The notes under the pieces: generated by a model
The model's input: only the letters and a program-made list of their open reading frames with translations
The model's database searches: none
Told to the model about the DNA's origin: nothing
Translations under genes and position numbers: made by a program
DNA from: Mesorhizobium tianshanense
GTDB lineage: Bacteria; Pseudomonadota; Alphaproteobacteria; Rhizobiales; Rhizobiaceae
Direction of reading: 5' to 3'
NCBI RefSeq assembly: GCF_007830515.1
Contig: NZ_VLKT01000001.1
Span: 1-64,000, forward strand
Length of the DNA: 64,000 bases
Shown here: positions 16,039-25,598 of the stretch, in pieces
Layout of the letters: every line of letters begins with the position of its first letter
Position numbering within the stretch: the stretch's first letter is position 1

Positions 16039-18033
16039 TCAGTTCGCTTCGGCGTCGGAATAGGCGAAATTGTAGGTCCAAGCAGAGTTGTCGCTCATCT
16101 TCTTGAGGGATTTTAAATAAGGGCCGATGCTCTTGGCGGGAACCTGATCATTGATAGTCTTGAGAAACCAGTCGACTTGAAATTCGGTGGGGGTGCTCGT
16201 CCAACGCGCCTTGAATGCAACGTAGGGCGTGATCACGTCGTCATTGTCCTCGGGGCCTACGAACTGGGCCTTCAGATTTCTGACGGTGGACTGGTGTCGT
16301 CTAAAGATCGGGCTGCCTAGCCAGACTGGCGCGCTCCTTTCGAGGAGGTCGGGCTCCGGCAGATATCTGATGCCGACATCCGATTTCAAAGAAAATTCCT
16401 TGGAGAGGTTATCGGCGTCGAGATCGTCTGCCGACAGATCGTAGGATTCGATTACCGAAACCAGATTCTTGTCGCGGCTGTCGCTCGTCACCAACGGTCC
16501 CAGACTTTTCATTCCGGGATACTGGCGATTGTAATATTTGAGATAGTCGTCCGCGATCTTTGTCGCCGATCGCGAGACAAGCCTATAGCGCATGCTATCG
16601 GCATCCGCGCCCCAATAGGTAGTGGTAACCGTCAGTTTGAGCGGCTCGCCTTTACGTTTGGGAAAATCGAACAGCTCGCTCACAAAGGTGGTCGGCTGGT
16701 AGAGCTCCTTTCGGTCGACCCTTTCTATCTCCGCGTTGTCGGCGACAACGGGCAGCGCAAAGCCAAAATCGGGTGATACAAGATTGTCTGCTCTGCCCCC
16801 CTGCAGGTAGTTGGTCGCGTCGATCCAATACGTCTGGCTGCCGATAACGACCTTTACGATGACGTGGTCAAACGCGCTAATCGTCGGAAGATTCGTGGCG
16901 AGAGCAAGCCCTTCATCGATATCCGTGAGAGCCACGTCCGCATGGAGTCCCAGTCGCCGCAGGCTGGAGGCGAGAAGCAGCGCCTTGTCCTTGCAATCTC
17001 CGAAGCCGCTTGCCACCACTCTTGTCGGGCTGCGCGGGATATAGGAACCACGACCCATCGACAGGCTGACATAGCGGATGTTGTCCTGGACCAACCGCAT
17101 TGCCTCGATCATCCTGTCTTCGGGCGCATCGTATTTGGCGGCAATCGCATCGAGCTTCGATGCGAAATCTGCCGGCAGCTCCTGGTCGAGCCGATAATAG
17201 GGAAGAACCGTGTCGACGATATCTTGCCACTTCGATGTCGAGGAGATCTCGATGGCCGGATATATGAGAAAGTCCGGCGGCAGATATTGCTGCGATTTCA
17301 GCGGAATCGGATTGGCGCTTTGCCAAAGATAGGTCATCGTTTCTCCGCTAGACCGGACATCCGGGCGTATGTCCGTCCTGACCTGCCGGACGTTCAGGGG
17401 CTGCACCGTTGGCCACGTCACTCTTTCGCGGATCAGAGCGATTGGTTCGTCCCAAGCCACGGCAACGGAATGGTAAAGAAGATCCGTGCCGATGATCGGA
17501 GTTCTGACCGCGGTCTTGCCATAGTCGACGATGTCTCCGACCCGGACATCGTTGATGTTCACGTACGCGGTAAGCCAGCCATCGAAGAGGCCCTTCTCCG
17601 CATCCTTCTCGCGCCGGAACACGTCGAAATCAGCTTCGGAAAGGTGCTGGATCACCACGCCGTCACGAATGATGTCGATCCAGTTCACGGTGACGTCGGA
17701 CGTCGCAGGATCGAATTCAAAACTTATGCTGGCGCCGCGTTCCAGGCCTGTGCGGTCGACGATCTTGTAGGCGTAGCGGTCGAAGATCTCCAATCCGCCC
17801 GGGCGCTTGCGGATCTGATAATCCGACAGCAGGTTGGATATGCCGTTCTTGATCTGGCTGTCGAATTGCGGATCGGCCTTTGGCAGTGCGACCCGATCGA
17901 TCCAACTGCCAAGGCTGCCCTTGTGCACGTTCGTACCGGCCACGGCCGGCCAGCAGACCGTGCAGACAACAATCAACACTGCAAGTCTTGCGACCACTGT
18001 TGTCGCGGCCTGAAAGTGTCTTGCCCGCCCCAT
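16039..18033 (-). CDS. Periplasmic DUF3857/transglutaminase-like protein
   Basis: 664 residues from the ATG at 18033, with a signal peptide (basic start, then VVARLAVLIVVCTVCWPAVA). The N-terminal half is DUF3857. The middle holds a transglutaminase-like core with its triad cysteine in FGDCKDKALLLASSLRRLGL, histidine in AFDHVIVKV and aspartate in YWIDATNY. Such proteins are predicted cysteine proteases or crosslinkers of the envelope, with unknown substrate. Its base composition seems slightly less GC-rich than its neighbours. It converges with the ABC exporter. Confidence 0.82.
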   Translation of the reverse strand: MGRARHFQAATTVVARLAVLIVVCTVCWPAVAGTNVHKGSLGSWIDRVALPKADPQFDSQIKNGISNLLSDYQIRKRPGGLEIFDRYAYKIVDRTGLERGASISFEFDPATSDVTVNWIDIIRDGVVIQHLSEADFDVFRREKDAEKGLFDGWLTAYVNINDVRVGDIVDYGKTAVRTPIIGTDLLYHSVAVAWDEPIALIRERVTWPTVQPLNVRQVRTDIRPDVRSSGETMTYLWQSANPIPLKSQQYLPPDFLIYPAIEISSTSKWQDIVDTVLPYYRLDQELPADFASKLDAIAAKYDAPEDRMIEAMRLVQDNIRYVSLSMGRGSYIPRSPTRVVASGFGDCKDKALLLASSLRRLGLHADVALTDIDEGLALATNLPTISAFDHVIVKVVIGSQTYWIDATNYLQGGRADNLVSPDFGFALPVVADNAEIERVDRKELYQPTTFVSELFDFPKRKGEPLKLTVTTTYWGADADSMRYRLVSRSATKIADDYLKYYNRQYPGMKSLGPLVTSDSRDKNLVSVIESYDLSADDLDADNLSKEFSLKSDVGIRYLPEPDLLERSAPVWLGSPIFRRHQSTVRNLKAQFVGPEDNDDVITPYVAFKARWTSTPTEFQVDWFLKTINDQVPAKSIGPYLKSLKKMSDNSAWTYNFAYSDAEAN

Positions 18034-18198
18034 GCCCTGTACGTCCCGCCAGATACAGTCGAATGCCACTAGTGATAGAAAAGTTAATTGCGTCCTGCAA
18101 GGCAGAGTGGGCTCCGCCGAGATCGAGGATGGTGGACCGTGCGGTATCTTCGAGAACACCAATGATCGGCCAGGCGGGATGGTTGGTAGCGGTGCGCC

Positions 18199-19683
18199 CT
18201 AGGCGCCATAGCGCTTCTTCAAATGCTCGGTGAAATGCGCGGCGTTGAGTTTTTCGCCGGTGGCGCGTTCGAGCAGATCGGGCGTCGACCAGCGTGAGCC
18301 CTGCGACCAGATCCTTTGCCGGCGCCAGTCGTTGATCGCCGCGAAATCCCCTCGGGCGAGGTCTGCGTCGGCGGCAGGATGGTCTCTGGTCAGCGCCGCC
18401 CATTGCTGTGCCGCCATCATGGCGCCCAGCGTGTAGGATGGGAAATAGCCGAAGGCGGCACCCGGCCAATGTACATCCTGCATCGGTCCGTCGGCCGGGT
18501 TGTCGATGGTCGACAGGCCGAGATAATCGCGCATCCTGGCGTCCCAGGCCTCGGGCAGGTCGGCTGCCTCCAGCCGCCCCGAGACAAGCTCCTGCTCCAG
18601 CTCGTAGCGCAGGATGACGTGCAGCGGATAGGTCACCTCGTCGGCGTCGACGCGGATCAGGCCGCGCTCGACCCGGTGCACATGCGGCAGGATGTCGTCG
18701 ATCGACCAGGTCTCGCCGAGGTGCCTTTCGACCACCGGCAGCGCCCAGCGCCAGAATTCGGGGTTGCGGCCGATCTGCTTTTCGACGAACAGGCTCTGGC
18801 TTTCATGCACGGCCATGCCGCGCGCCTTGCCGAGCGGCCAGTGCGCCCACGCCTTGGGCAGGTTCTGTTCGTAAAGCGCGTGGCCGGTCTCGTGCAGCAC
18901 GCCCATCAGCGCCGACAGGAAGTCCGAGGTTTTGTAGCGGGTGGTGATGCGCACGTCGCTCGGCACGCCGCCGCAGAACGGATGATGCGACACCGAAAGC
19001 GAGCCGTGGGTGAGGTCGAAGCCGACCGCCGCCATCATGGCGAGGCCAAGCTCGCGCTGCTTGTCGATTGCATAGCTGCCCGAAAGCGGCTTCAGCGGGT
19101 GTTTTGCCAGCCGCTCTTCCTGCACGGCCAGCGCCTCCGGCATGAATCCCCTGAGGAAGGTCTTCAGTTCGGCGAAGACCGGCGTGATGTCGGCGGTGCG
19201 GTTACCCGGATCAAATTGCTCCATCAGCGCGTCATAGGGATCGAGGCCGAGCACATCGGCGCGAAGTGCCGCTTCCTCGCGCACCAGCGCCACGACGCCT
19301 TCGAGCGCCGGCAAAAAACCGGCCCAGTCGTTTTTCGCGCGCAGGTCGCGCCAGAGCTGCTCGGAGCGCATGCGCGCGGTCGTTTGGCGTTCGACGAACT
19401 CGACCGGCAGGCAGGTCAGGTTGGTGTATTGCCGCCGGAATTCCTTGAGCGCTGCCTGCTGTTCTTCGTTCAGCGCTTCCTGTTCGGCCGCCGCGATCCA
19501 GTCGGCGATCTCCGGCGCGGTCGCTCGGGCGTGATGCATGCCGGCAAGCGCCGACATTGCCTCGGCGCGCTTCTCGCCGCCGCCAACGGCCATATGGGTC
19601 GCCTCGTCGGCGCCGAGAATGGCGAGCGCATGCTCCAGCGCTTCGAGCTTGTGGCCGAGGTCGTCGAGTTTTTGAAAGGACAT
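18199..19683 (-). CDS. M32 family metallocarboxypeptidase
   Basis: 494 residues, the usual length of the thermostable carboxypeptidase 1 family. The zinc motif is H264-E-T-G-H268, followed by ALYEQNLP. The family signatures SxHPF (SVSHHPFCGG), DVRITTRY and HESQSLFVEKQIGR are present. It removes C-terminal amino acids from peptides in the cytoplasm, as no signal peptide is seen. Not visibly in an operon. Confidence 0.93.
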   Translation of the reverse strand: MSFQKLDDLGHKLEALEHALAILGADEATHMAVGGGEKRAEAMSALAGMHHARATAPEIADWIAAAEQEALNEEQQAALKEFRRQYTNLTCLPVEFVERQTTARMRSEQLWRDLRAKNDWAGFLPALEGVVALVREEAALRADVLGLDPYDALMEQFDPGNRTADITPVFAELKTFLRGFMPEALAVQEERLAKHPLKPLSGSYAIDKQRELGLAMMAAVGFDLTHGSLSVSHHPFCGGVPSDVRITTRYKTSDFLSALMGVLHETGHALYEQNLPKAWAHWPLGKARGMAVHESQSLFVEKQIGRNPEFWRWALPVVERHLGETWSIDDILPHVHRVERGLIRVDADEVTYPLHVILRYELEQELVSGRLEAADLPEAWDARMRDYLGLSTIDNPADGPMQDVHWPGAAFGYFPSYTLGAMMAAQQWAALTRDHPAADADLARGDFAAINDWRRQRIWSQGSRWSTPDLLERATGEKLNAAHFTEHLKKRYGA

Positions 19684-19904
19684 GGTGGGTTCCGCTGAAT
19701 TCGAACGGCGGGAAAAGATACCAATGCGCGGGCATTGGCAACCCTGAAGTCTGTCTGCGGATGCACATAGATCGCCGGCTGGAGCGCCGCGATGCGCCTT
19801 GTAAAAGCGATGGGCATCTTGCGAGAGTTATGGATCTTGCGGAGGTGATGGCGTGCGTGGTCAATATCGCCTGGCGGCGCAAGGCCGTGACGGGGAGACG
19901 AAGC

Positions 19905-20264
19905 ATGATCGCCAATGTGCTGGTCGGGTTGGTAGCCCTGATCCACCTCTACATCGTCTACCTGGAGATGGTGCTGTGGGACACGCCGCGCGGCCACAAG
20001 GCGTTCAAGCTGACGCCGGAATTCGCCAGCGCATCGAAAGTGCTTGCCGCCAACCAGGGGCTTTACAACGGCTTTCTCGCCGCCGGGCTGATCTGGGGAC
20101 TTTACCTTGGCGCGGCCGGTTTCCAGACCAAGGTCTTCTTCCTGCTCTGCGTCGCCATCGCCGGCCTCTACGGCGCGGCGACGGTCGGCAGGAAGATACT
20201 GTTCATCCAGACCGTGCCGGCAATGCTGGCGCAGATCGCGCTCGCGTTGAGCCAGCTTTTTTGA
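19905..20264 (+). CDS. DUF1304 small membrane protein
   Basis: 119 residues with four hydrophobic helices. NVLVGLVALIHLYIVYLEMV at the start and TRGHKAF-like TPRGHKAFKLTPEF after helix one match the DUF1304 family, whose function is unknown. The ATG at 19905 has GGGGAG upstream. A longer in-frame reading upstream has no membrane or family features and was not used. Confidence 0.82.
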   Translation: MIANVLVGLVALIHLYIVYLEMVLWDTPRGHKAFKLTPEFASASKVLAANQGLYNGFLAAGLIWGLYLGAAGFQTKVFFLLCVAIAGLYGAATVGRKILFIQTVPAMLAQIALALSQLF

Positions 20265-20292
20265 GCATCGTTTTTGGTTCCGACGGCCTCGC

Positions 20293-20326
20293 GCATGACC
20301 CCAAACCGTCCGGAAGGGGGCCATGC
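20293..20326. repeat. GCATG...CATGC intergenic hairpin
   Basis: GCATGACCCC at 20293-20302 pairs with GGGG and CATGC at 20316-20326, with a small bulge. It matches the rhizobial type of GCATGACCCC-bounded intergenic palindromes and lies just after the DUF1304 gene. Confidence 0.5.
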
Positions 20327-20382
20327 CAAAAGTGCTGCAGCGGCCTTGCGCGCCGACAGGGCGCACGCGCCGTAATGAATTT

Positions 20383-20829
20383 TCAGCGGTGTGGATGATT
20401 TGGGCCGTAACCGTTTGGATAATACCCGCCATCGCCGCCACTGCCGATGAGGAAGGCGCTGCCGGTGGTGGCCCGCAGCTTTTGGCTCACGTCGTCGAGC
20501 TGCTGCAGCAACTGCCGATATTGCGTGGCCGGTATCGTTCCATTTCGCGCGGCCCTGTGGGCGACCTGGTCGAGTTGAGCGACCTGCGTATGCAAATCAC
20601 GCGCCTCGTCGGGCGGGATCACGTTTGCCTGCGTCGCGGCTCGTATACCTGTATCCACACTCTCTATCTGGTTGATCAAGCCGGTCTCACGTAGGCCGTA
20701 GAAGGAGGTCGATGCGGCGTAGGCGCCAGCAAACGGAACGGTGACGAGAAGTGCGGCGAGCGTTGCAGTCCTGAGGGTCATGCGCTTGAGCGGCTGGAGC
20801 CCGAGGGTCTTGGCAGTGAAAGAGCGCAT
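20383..20829 (-). CDS. Exported hypothetical protein, 148 aa
   Basis: Not recognised. It opens with a basic stretch and a hydrophobic segment ending AGAYAAS, a likely signal peptide. The mature part is helical and charged (Gln-rich, QVAQLDQVAHRAARNG) and ends in a Gly/Pro/Tyr-rich tail. The ATG at 20829 has AAAGGAG 8 bases upstream. It is probably a periplasmic protein. It is convergent with the DUF1304 gene. Confidence 0.62.
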   Translation of the reverse strand: MRSFTAKTLGLQPLKRMTLRTATLAALLVTVPFAGAYAASTSFYGLRETGLINQIESVDTGIRAATQANVIPPDEARDLHTQVAQLDQVAHRAARNGTIPATQYRQLLQQLDDVSQKLRATTGSAFLIGSGGDGGYYPNGYGPNHPHR

Positions 20830-21062
20830 GGCTGCGTCTCCTTTTACTGGGGAGGCGGCGATTGGGACGCCCACCTTCCTGCCGTGGGCCGTCCGGTTCC
20901 GTCGCGTCGCGATGGACGATTCCACCGCCAGCGGTTCTCGGCCCCGGTGACAGAGCCTAGGAGCGCTTCTCGGCAAAGTGCAATCAAAAAAAGGTAATCT
21001 TTTCAGGCCTTGCCAGCCTATGCTGGCGCCCTACATGCGGCTGCCGCTTCGAGCCGGGCCGA

Positions 21063-22094
21063 TCAGCGCTCGGTCAGTTTCAGTTCGATACGGCGGTTCT
21101 TGTTGCGCGCGTCTTCAGTGTCGGCGGGGTCGAGCGGCTGAAATTCGCCGAAGCCGGCCGCAACCAGCCGGTTGGCCGGTACGCCGTTCTCGATCAGGAA
21201 TTTCACCACCGAGGTCGAGCGTGCCGTCGACAATTCCCAATTGTCGCGGTAGCGGCCGGTGCCCGACAGCGGCTTGTCGTCGGTGTGGCCGTCGACGCGC
21301 AGCACCCAATTGATCTCCGGCGGGATCTCCTTCTGCAGGTCGATGATGGCGTCGGCGAGCTTCTTCATCTCGACCTTGCCGGCGTCGTTGATCACTTCGG
21401 AGCCAGTCGGGAAAAGCACTTCCGACTGGAAGACGAAGCGGTCGCCGACGATGCGGATGTTCTCGCGGTCGGCGAGGATTTCGCGTAAGCGCCCGAAGAA
21501 GTCGGACCGATAGCGGTTCAGTTCCTGCACGCGTTGCGCCAGCGCGACGTTCAGGCGGCGGCCGAGATCGGCGATTTTTGTGTTGGACTCGCGATCGCGC
21601 GCTTCGGACACGTTGAGCGCTTCTTCGAGCGCTCCGATCTGCCTGCGCAGCGCCGCGATCTGCTGGTTGAGGATTTCGACCTGGCTCAGCGCCTGCTGGC
21701 TGATCTGGCGCTGGTTGTCGAGTTCGCCGGAAAGTGCCGTGGCGCGCTGGTTGGCCGCGTCGCCGGCGCCGGCGCCTTGCGCCAGCAATTGCTCGAGCCG
21801 GCTCTTTTCCGCCTCTGACGCCGACAGCGACGCCTGTAAATTGGCGAGCGAATCTTCCCTGTCCTGCGTCGTCGAGCGTTCCAGCGCCAGAAGCTGGGTC
21901 AATTCGTTGATCTGCAAGTTGAGGCGGTTGAGCACCGTGTCCTTGCCGGAGATTTCGCGGCCGAGCAGGAACTGCGCCAGCACGAAGACCGTGAGCAGGA
22001 ACATGATCGCGAGCAGCAGCGTCGAAAGCGCGTCGACGAAGCCCGGCCAGTAGTCGATGCGGCGATCGGCACGCCGGCTCCTGGCGAGAGCCAT
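21063..22094 (-). CDS. OmpA/MotB-like peptidoglycan-binding protein
   Basis: 343 residues. One transmembrane helix at about 19-41 (FVDALSTLLLAIMFLLTVFV) follows a short cytoplasmic N-terminus with a conserved Asp in FVDALS. A long coiled coil follows (about 50-200), then an OmpA C-terminal domain (VLRVDGHTDDKPLSGTG and NRRIELKL). The layout is that of MotB-type stators, but no flagellar genes are nearby. It is paired with the MotA/TolQ-like gene immediately upstream, so it probably forms a proton-driven envelope complex of unknown purpose. Confidence 0.85.
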   Translation of the reverse strand: MALARSRRADRRIDYWPGFVDALSTLLLAIMFLLTVFVLAQFLLGREISGKDTVLNRLNLQINELTQLLALERSTTQDREDSLANLQASLSASEAEKSRLEQLLAQGAGAGDAANQRATALSGELDNQRQISQQALSQVEILNQQIAALRRQIGALEEALNVSEARDRESNTKIADLGRRLNVALAQRVQELNRYRSDFFGRLREILADRENIRIVGDRFVFQSEVLFPTGSEVINDAGKVEMKKLADAIIDLQKEIPPEINWVLRVDGHTDDKPLSGTGRYRDNWELSTARSTSVVKFLIENGVPANRLVAAGFGEFQPLDPADTEDARNKNRRIELKLTER

Positions 22095-22095
22095 G

Positions 22096-23121
22096 CTAAT
22101 GAACTCCAGGCTTCTTCAGGGCGTCGGCGATCTTCTCCAGCGTGCTGCGCATCGCCTTCTGCTCGTCCGATTGGGCCTCGACCCAGTCGCGCATGATCTG
22201 CTGCTCCGAGCGCATGTTCTTGACCAGGCCCGAAATGCCGTCGGCAAGATTGGCCATGGCGGTGGCGACGCGCGGATTGGCGCCGCCGCCACTCTCCTGC
22301 ATGCTGCGCAGCCTTTCCGACAGGACACGGATCTCGTCGGAGGATTCGGCCTTGACCGGTTCGGCGACGACGATGTCGGACGACAGGTCGGTGACCGAGG
22401 ACAGCCAGTTTTCGAGCTCGGTGTAGAAACGTGTCTGGGCGCGGCCAGCCTGCAGGTCGAGGAAGCCTAGCACCAGGGAGCCGGACAGGCCGAACAGCGA
22501 GGACGAGAAGGCGGTGCCCATGCCGGCCAGCGGCGCGGAAAGGCCCTGCTTCAGGGATTCGAGCACGGCGGCAGCATCGCCGGTGCCGGGATCGAGCGAC
22601 GCAATGGTTTCGCGGATCGAGCCGATTGTGTTGAGCAGGCCCCAGAAAGTGCCGAGCAGGCCAAGGAAAACCAGCAGCCCGACAAGGTAGCGCGAGGTAT
22701 CGCGGCTTTCGTCGAGGCGGGTGGCGATCGAATCGAGCATGGTGCGCATCGAGCTGGTCGAGAAGGCGATCGTCGACGAGCGGCCGATCATCGCCTTCAT
22801 CGGCGCCAGCAGCACCGGCTCGGTGGTTTCGGAGCCGGCCCGAAAGGAGTTGACCCAGCGCACTTCGCGAAACAGCCGGCCGACCTGCACGAAGGCCAGC
22901 AGGATGCCGACCACAAGCACGCCGATGATCAGGCCGTTGAGACCGGGATTGGTGGCGAAGGCGGTCGAGATCTGACGGGTCAGGATGGCGGCGATGAAGG
23001 CGACGATCATCAGGAAGATGACCATGGTCAGGAGAAAGACCTGCGGGCTCGACAATTTGTGCGGATCGTACATCAGAACGTCGGAGCGTCTGTCGATGCC
23101 GAAGGATTTGAAAAAAGCCAT
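22096..23121 (-). CDS. MotA/TolQ/ExbB-type proton-channel protein
   Basis: 341 residues, with helices at about 28-52, 62-82, 145-170 and 195-222. GLLGTFWGLLNTIGSI and GMGTAFSSSLFGLSGSLVLG are the conserved pore helices of this superfamily. Its stop is one base from the start of the OmpA/MotB-like gene, so the two are coupled. The pair is common in alphaproteobacteria outside flagellar clusters. It is not a Zorya defence locus, as the nuclease and helicase genes are absent. Confidence 0.85.
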   Translation of the reverse strand: MAFFKSFGIDRRSDVLMYDPHKLSSPQVFLLTMVIFLMIVAFIAAILTRQISTAFATNPGLNGLIIGVLVVGILLAFVQVGRLFREVRWVNSFRAGSETTEPVLLAPMKAMIGRSSTIAFSTSSMRTMLDSIATRLDESRDTSRYLVGLLVFLGLLGTFWGLLNTIGSIRETIASLDPGTGDAAAVLESLKQGLSAPLAGMGTAFSSSLFGLSGSLVLGFLDLQAGRAQTRFYTELENWLSSVTDLSSDIVVAEPVKAESSDEIRVLSERLRSMQESGGGANPRVATAMANLADGISGLVKNMRSEQQIMRDWVEAQSDEQKAMRSTLEKIADALKKPGVH

Positions 23122-23204
23122 CCGTGCCCCGTTTCCGATGCCGCTGCCGCCAAATCACGTTTGACGGCGACTCTAAACGCAATTGTGACGAAATTGAATG
23201 GCGC

Positions 23205-23220
23205 TTGGCAATATTGCCAA
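23205..23220. promoter_or_regulatory. Perfect 16-bp palindrome upstream of the MotA/OmpA pair
   Basis: TTGGCAAT followed directly by ATTGCCAA, 84 to 99 bases before the motA-like ATG and just past the hemolysin III stop. It could be an operator; no U-tract supports a terminator. Confidence 0.45.
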
Positions 23221-23235
23221 CCGGGTCATTTGGCG

Positions 23236-23925
23236 TCAGAGCCGGTTGATGACCAGGCAGTCGACCATGGCGGCCAGATGCAGGCTGGCGCCGGTGACGA
23301 CAAAGCCGTGCCACAGCGCATTGTGGAAGCGCAGCCCCTTCCAGGCAAAGAAGATGACGCCGCAGGAGTAGACGATGCCACCGGCAACGATCAGCGCAAT
23401 CGATGTCGTAGGCAGCGTCTGGACGAGCGGCTCGACCAGGACGATGCTACTCCAGCCGATGGCGAGATAGAAGACGATCGCCAGCCGGTCGAAGCGGCCG
23501 GGAAGCAGCACCTTGATGGCGATGCCGATTGCTGCGGCAACCCAGACCAGGACGATCATCGAGACGGCCAGCGGCGAGCCGTCGAGTTGGGCCAGGAAGG
23601 GCGTGTAGGTCGCGGCGATCAGCAGATAGATCGCGGCATGGTCGAAGCGGCGCAAAATCCACTTGGCCGGCGACACCGGCCACAGATTGTAGGCCAGCGA
23701 CACCGATAGCACGGTGAGCAGCGAAACCACGTAGAAGGCAGCGGCGACATATTCGCCGGGGCCGGCATGGGAGGCGGCCAGCGCCAGCAGGGCCGAGCCA
23801 GCGGCGATGGCGAGCACGATGCCCACCGCATGGACGATGCCGTCGGCAATCATTTCGGCGCGCGAATAGTGCCAGCGTCCCATGAAGGGGATCTCGATCT
23901 GGGATTCGGGCCCGATATTCGTCAT
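23236..23925 (-). CDS. Hemolysin III / PAQR family membrane protein
   Basis: 229 residues with seven hydrophobic helices. The early EMIADGIVHAVGIVLAI segment, FDHAAIYLLIAATYTPF and the late LWHGFVVTGASLHLAAM carry the conserved Asp and His residues (hydrolase-like metal site) of the PAQR/CREST superfamily. Despite the name it need not be a toxin; a membrane-lipid role is likelier. Monocistronic, as far as can be seen. Confidence 0.9.
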   Translation of the reverse strand: MTNIGPESQIEIPFMGRWHYSRAEMIADGIVHAVGIVLAIAAGSALLALAASHAGPGEYVAAAFYVVSLLTVLSVSLAYNLWPVSPAKWILRRFDHAAIYLLIAATYTPFLAQLDGSPLAVSMIVLVWVAAAIGIAIKVLLPGRFDRLAIVFYLAIGWSSIVLVEPLVQTLPTTSIALIVAGGIVYSCGVIFFAWKGLRFHNALWHGFVVTGASLHLAAMVDCLVINRL

Positions 23926-24022
23926 GAATGATCCTGCATCCCCCTATCTGGGCGGATGCCGGACAGTATTTCAAGCTTTGGTTGCGGTTTTGCGACTGCG
24001 GCGGTTCAGCGCGCCAAGTTGA

Positions 24023-24823
24023 TCAGCGCGGCGGCACCGGCTTTTTCACCGTCTTCAGCAGCGCACGCTGGATGATCTCGTTGCCGGCGACGACCGAGCC
24101 GCCTTCCAGCATGTTCTGCCCGCCGGCGAAGTCGGAGACGAAGCCGCCCGCCTCGCGGATCACCAGGATGCCGGCGGCGATGTCCCAGGCCGACAGGCCG
24201 GTTTCCCAGAACCCGTCCATGCGGCCGGCAGCGACGTAGGCGAGATCGAGCGAAGCAGAGCCGAGGCGGCGCACGCCCGAGACCTCGGCCATCACATTGC
24301 GCAGCTCGACAAGAAAGTTGCCGTGCTGGCCGCGCCCGAGATGCGGTACGCCGCAGCCGATCACCGCATCGATCAGCTTTGCGCGGCCGGCGACGCGCAG
24401 CCGACGGTCGTTCATGAAGGCGCCGCCGCCGCGCTCGGCGGTGTAGAGCTCGTCCATCGCCGGGTTGTAGATGACGCCGGCGACGATCTGGCCCTGGCGC
24501 TCCAGCGCGATCGAGATGGCGAAGAGCGGGATGCCGTGCAGGAAATTGGTGGTGCCGTCGAGCGGATCGACGATCCAGCGGTGCTGGCCGTCGTCACCTT
24601 CGATCACGCCGCGCTCCTCCATCAGGAAGGCGTAGCCCGGCCGCGCCTTCGACAGTTCGGTGAAGAGGATGTCCTCGGCCTTGCGGTCTGCCTGGCTGAC
24701 ATAGTCGCCCGGCCCCTTCATCGAGACCTGCAGGTTCTGCACTTCGCCGAAATCGCGCGACAGCGAGCGGCCGGCCTTCATGGCGGCCTGGACCATGACG
24801 TTGAGGATCGCGGAACGCGCCAT
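24023..24823 (-). CDS. Inositol monophosphatase family protein
   Basis: 266 residues from the ATG at 24823, with AGGAAG upstream. The lithium-sensitive phosphatase motifs are present: MEERG (metal-binding Glu), WIVDPLDGTTNF, and late GFWETGLSAWDIAAGILVI. It dephosphorylates inositol-1-phosphate or a related sugar phosphate. It is separated by about 40 bases from efp on the same strand, so the two may be co-transcribed. Confidence 0.93.
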   Translation of the reverse strand: MARSAILNVMVQAAMKAGRSLSRDFGEVQNLQVSMKGPGDYVSQADRKAEDILFTELSKARPGYAFLMEERGVIEGDDGQHRWIVDPLDGTTNFLHGIPLFAISIALERQGQIVAGVIYNPAMDELYTAERGGGAFMNDRRLRVAGRAKLIDAVIGCGVPHLGRGQHGNFLVELRNVMAEVSGVRRLGSASLDLAYVAAGRMDGFWETGLSAWDIAAGILVIREAGGFVSDFAGGQNMLEGGSVVAGNEIIQRALLKTVKKPVPPR

Positions 24824-24863
24824 TGTGTTCTTCCTGCTGCGCTTCTTCCTGCTGCCGGGCGCT

Positions 24864-25430
24864 TTAGTCGGCGCGGCGCACGTAAGTGATTTCGTTGGTG
24901 TCGACGACGATGCGCTCACCCGAACCGATGAAGGGCGGCACCAGCACGCGGATACCGTTCTCCAGTATTGCCGGCTTGTAGGACGAGGCCGCCGTCTGGC
25001 CCTTCACCACGGGGTCGGCCTCGGTGATGGTCAGCGTCACCTGGTCGGGCAGCGAAATGCCGATCGGCCTTTCGTCATAAAGCTGGACCGTCACCATCAT
25101 GCCGTCCTGCAGGAAGGCGGCGCGGTCGCCGACGAAATCCTTTTGCAATTCAAGCTGCTCGTAGCTTTCGGTATCCATGAACACCAGCGCTTCGCCCTGC
25201 TCGTAGAGGAAGGAGAAATCCTTCATCTCAAGCCGGATCTGTTCGACGGTTTCGGCGGAACGGAAACGCTCGTTGAGCTTGGTGCCGTTGATCAGGTTCT
25301 TCAGCTCGACCTGGTTGTAGGCGCCGCCCTTGCCGGGCTTGACGGTGTTGGTCCTGACCGCCACCCACAGGCCGCCATCATGCTCGATGACGTTGCCGGG
25401 ACGGATTTCGTTGCCATTGATCTTGGCCAT
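24864..25430 (-). CDS. efp: Elongation factor P
   Basis: 188 residues, the standard three-domain length. It relieves ribosome stalling at polyproline. The tip loop KPGK34GGA carries lysine 34, the residue that is beta-lysylated in species with EpmA/EpmB; those genes are not in this window. The ATG at 25430 begins [15 protein letters not shown], and the C-terminal [13 protein letters not shown] is standard. It is cytoplasmic and probably constitutive. Confidence 0.96.
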   Translation of the reverse strand: MAKINGNEIRPGNVIEHDGGLWVAVRTNTVKPGKGGAYNQVELKNLINGTKLNERFRSAETVEQIRLEMKDFSFLYEQGEALVFMDTESYEQLELQKDFVGDRAAFLQDGMMVTVQLYDERPIGISLPDQVTLTITEADPVVKGQTAASSYKPAILENGIRVLVPPFIGSGERIVVDTNEITYVRRAD

Positions 25431-25598
25431 GATGATGTAATCCGAAATGAGATTTTCGCGATGAAAGCGATTTGGCGCCTCCAAGACCACAAATCGCCAG
25501 GAGAGGCAAGGGAGTGGGCAGGAGGGCAAGTGCGCTCGGGCATCCCCTCGTCAGCGTCTTACCTGCACCACTGCCAGCTATTCACCGTCCGCGGCGCG

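Noticed and set aside
21063..23121. Zorya anti-phage system
   Set aside because: A MotA/OmpA-like pair alone is not enough: the helicase and nuclease partners are absent and the neighbours are housekeeping genes.
21899..23314. A 471-codon Arg-rich frame over the MotA/OmpA pair
   Set aside because: Overlaps two well-supported genes in another frame of the same strand.
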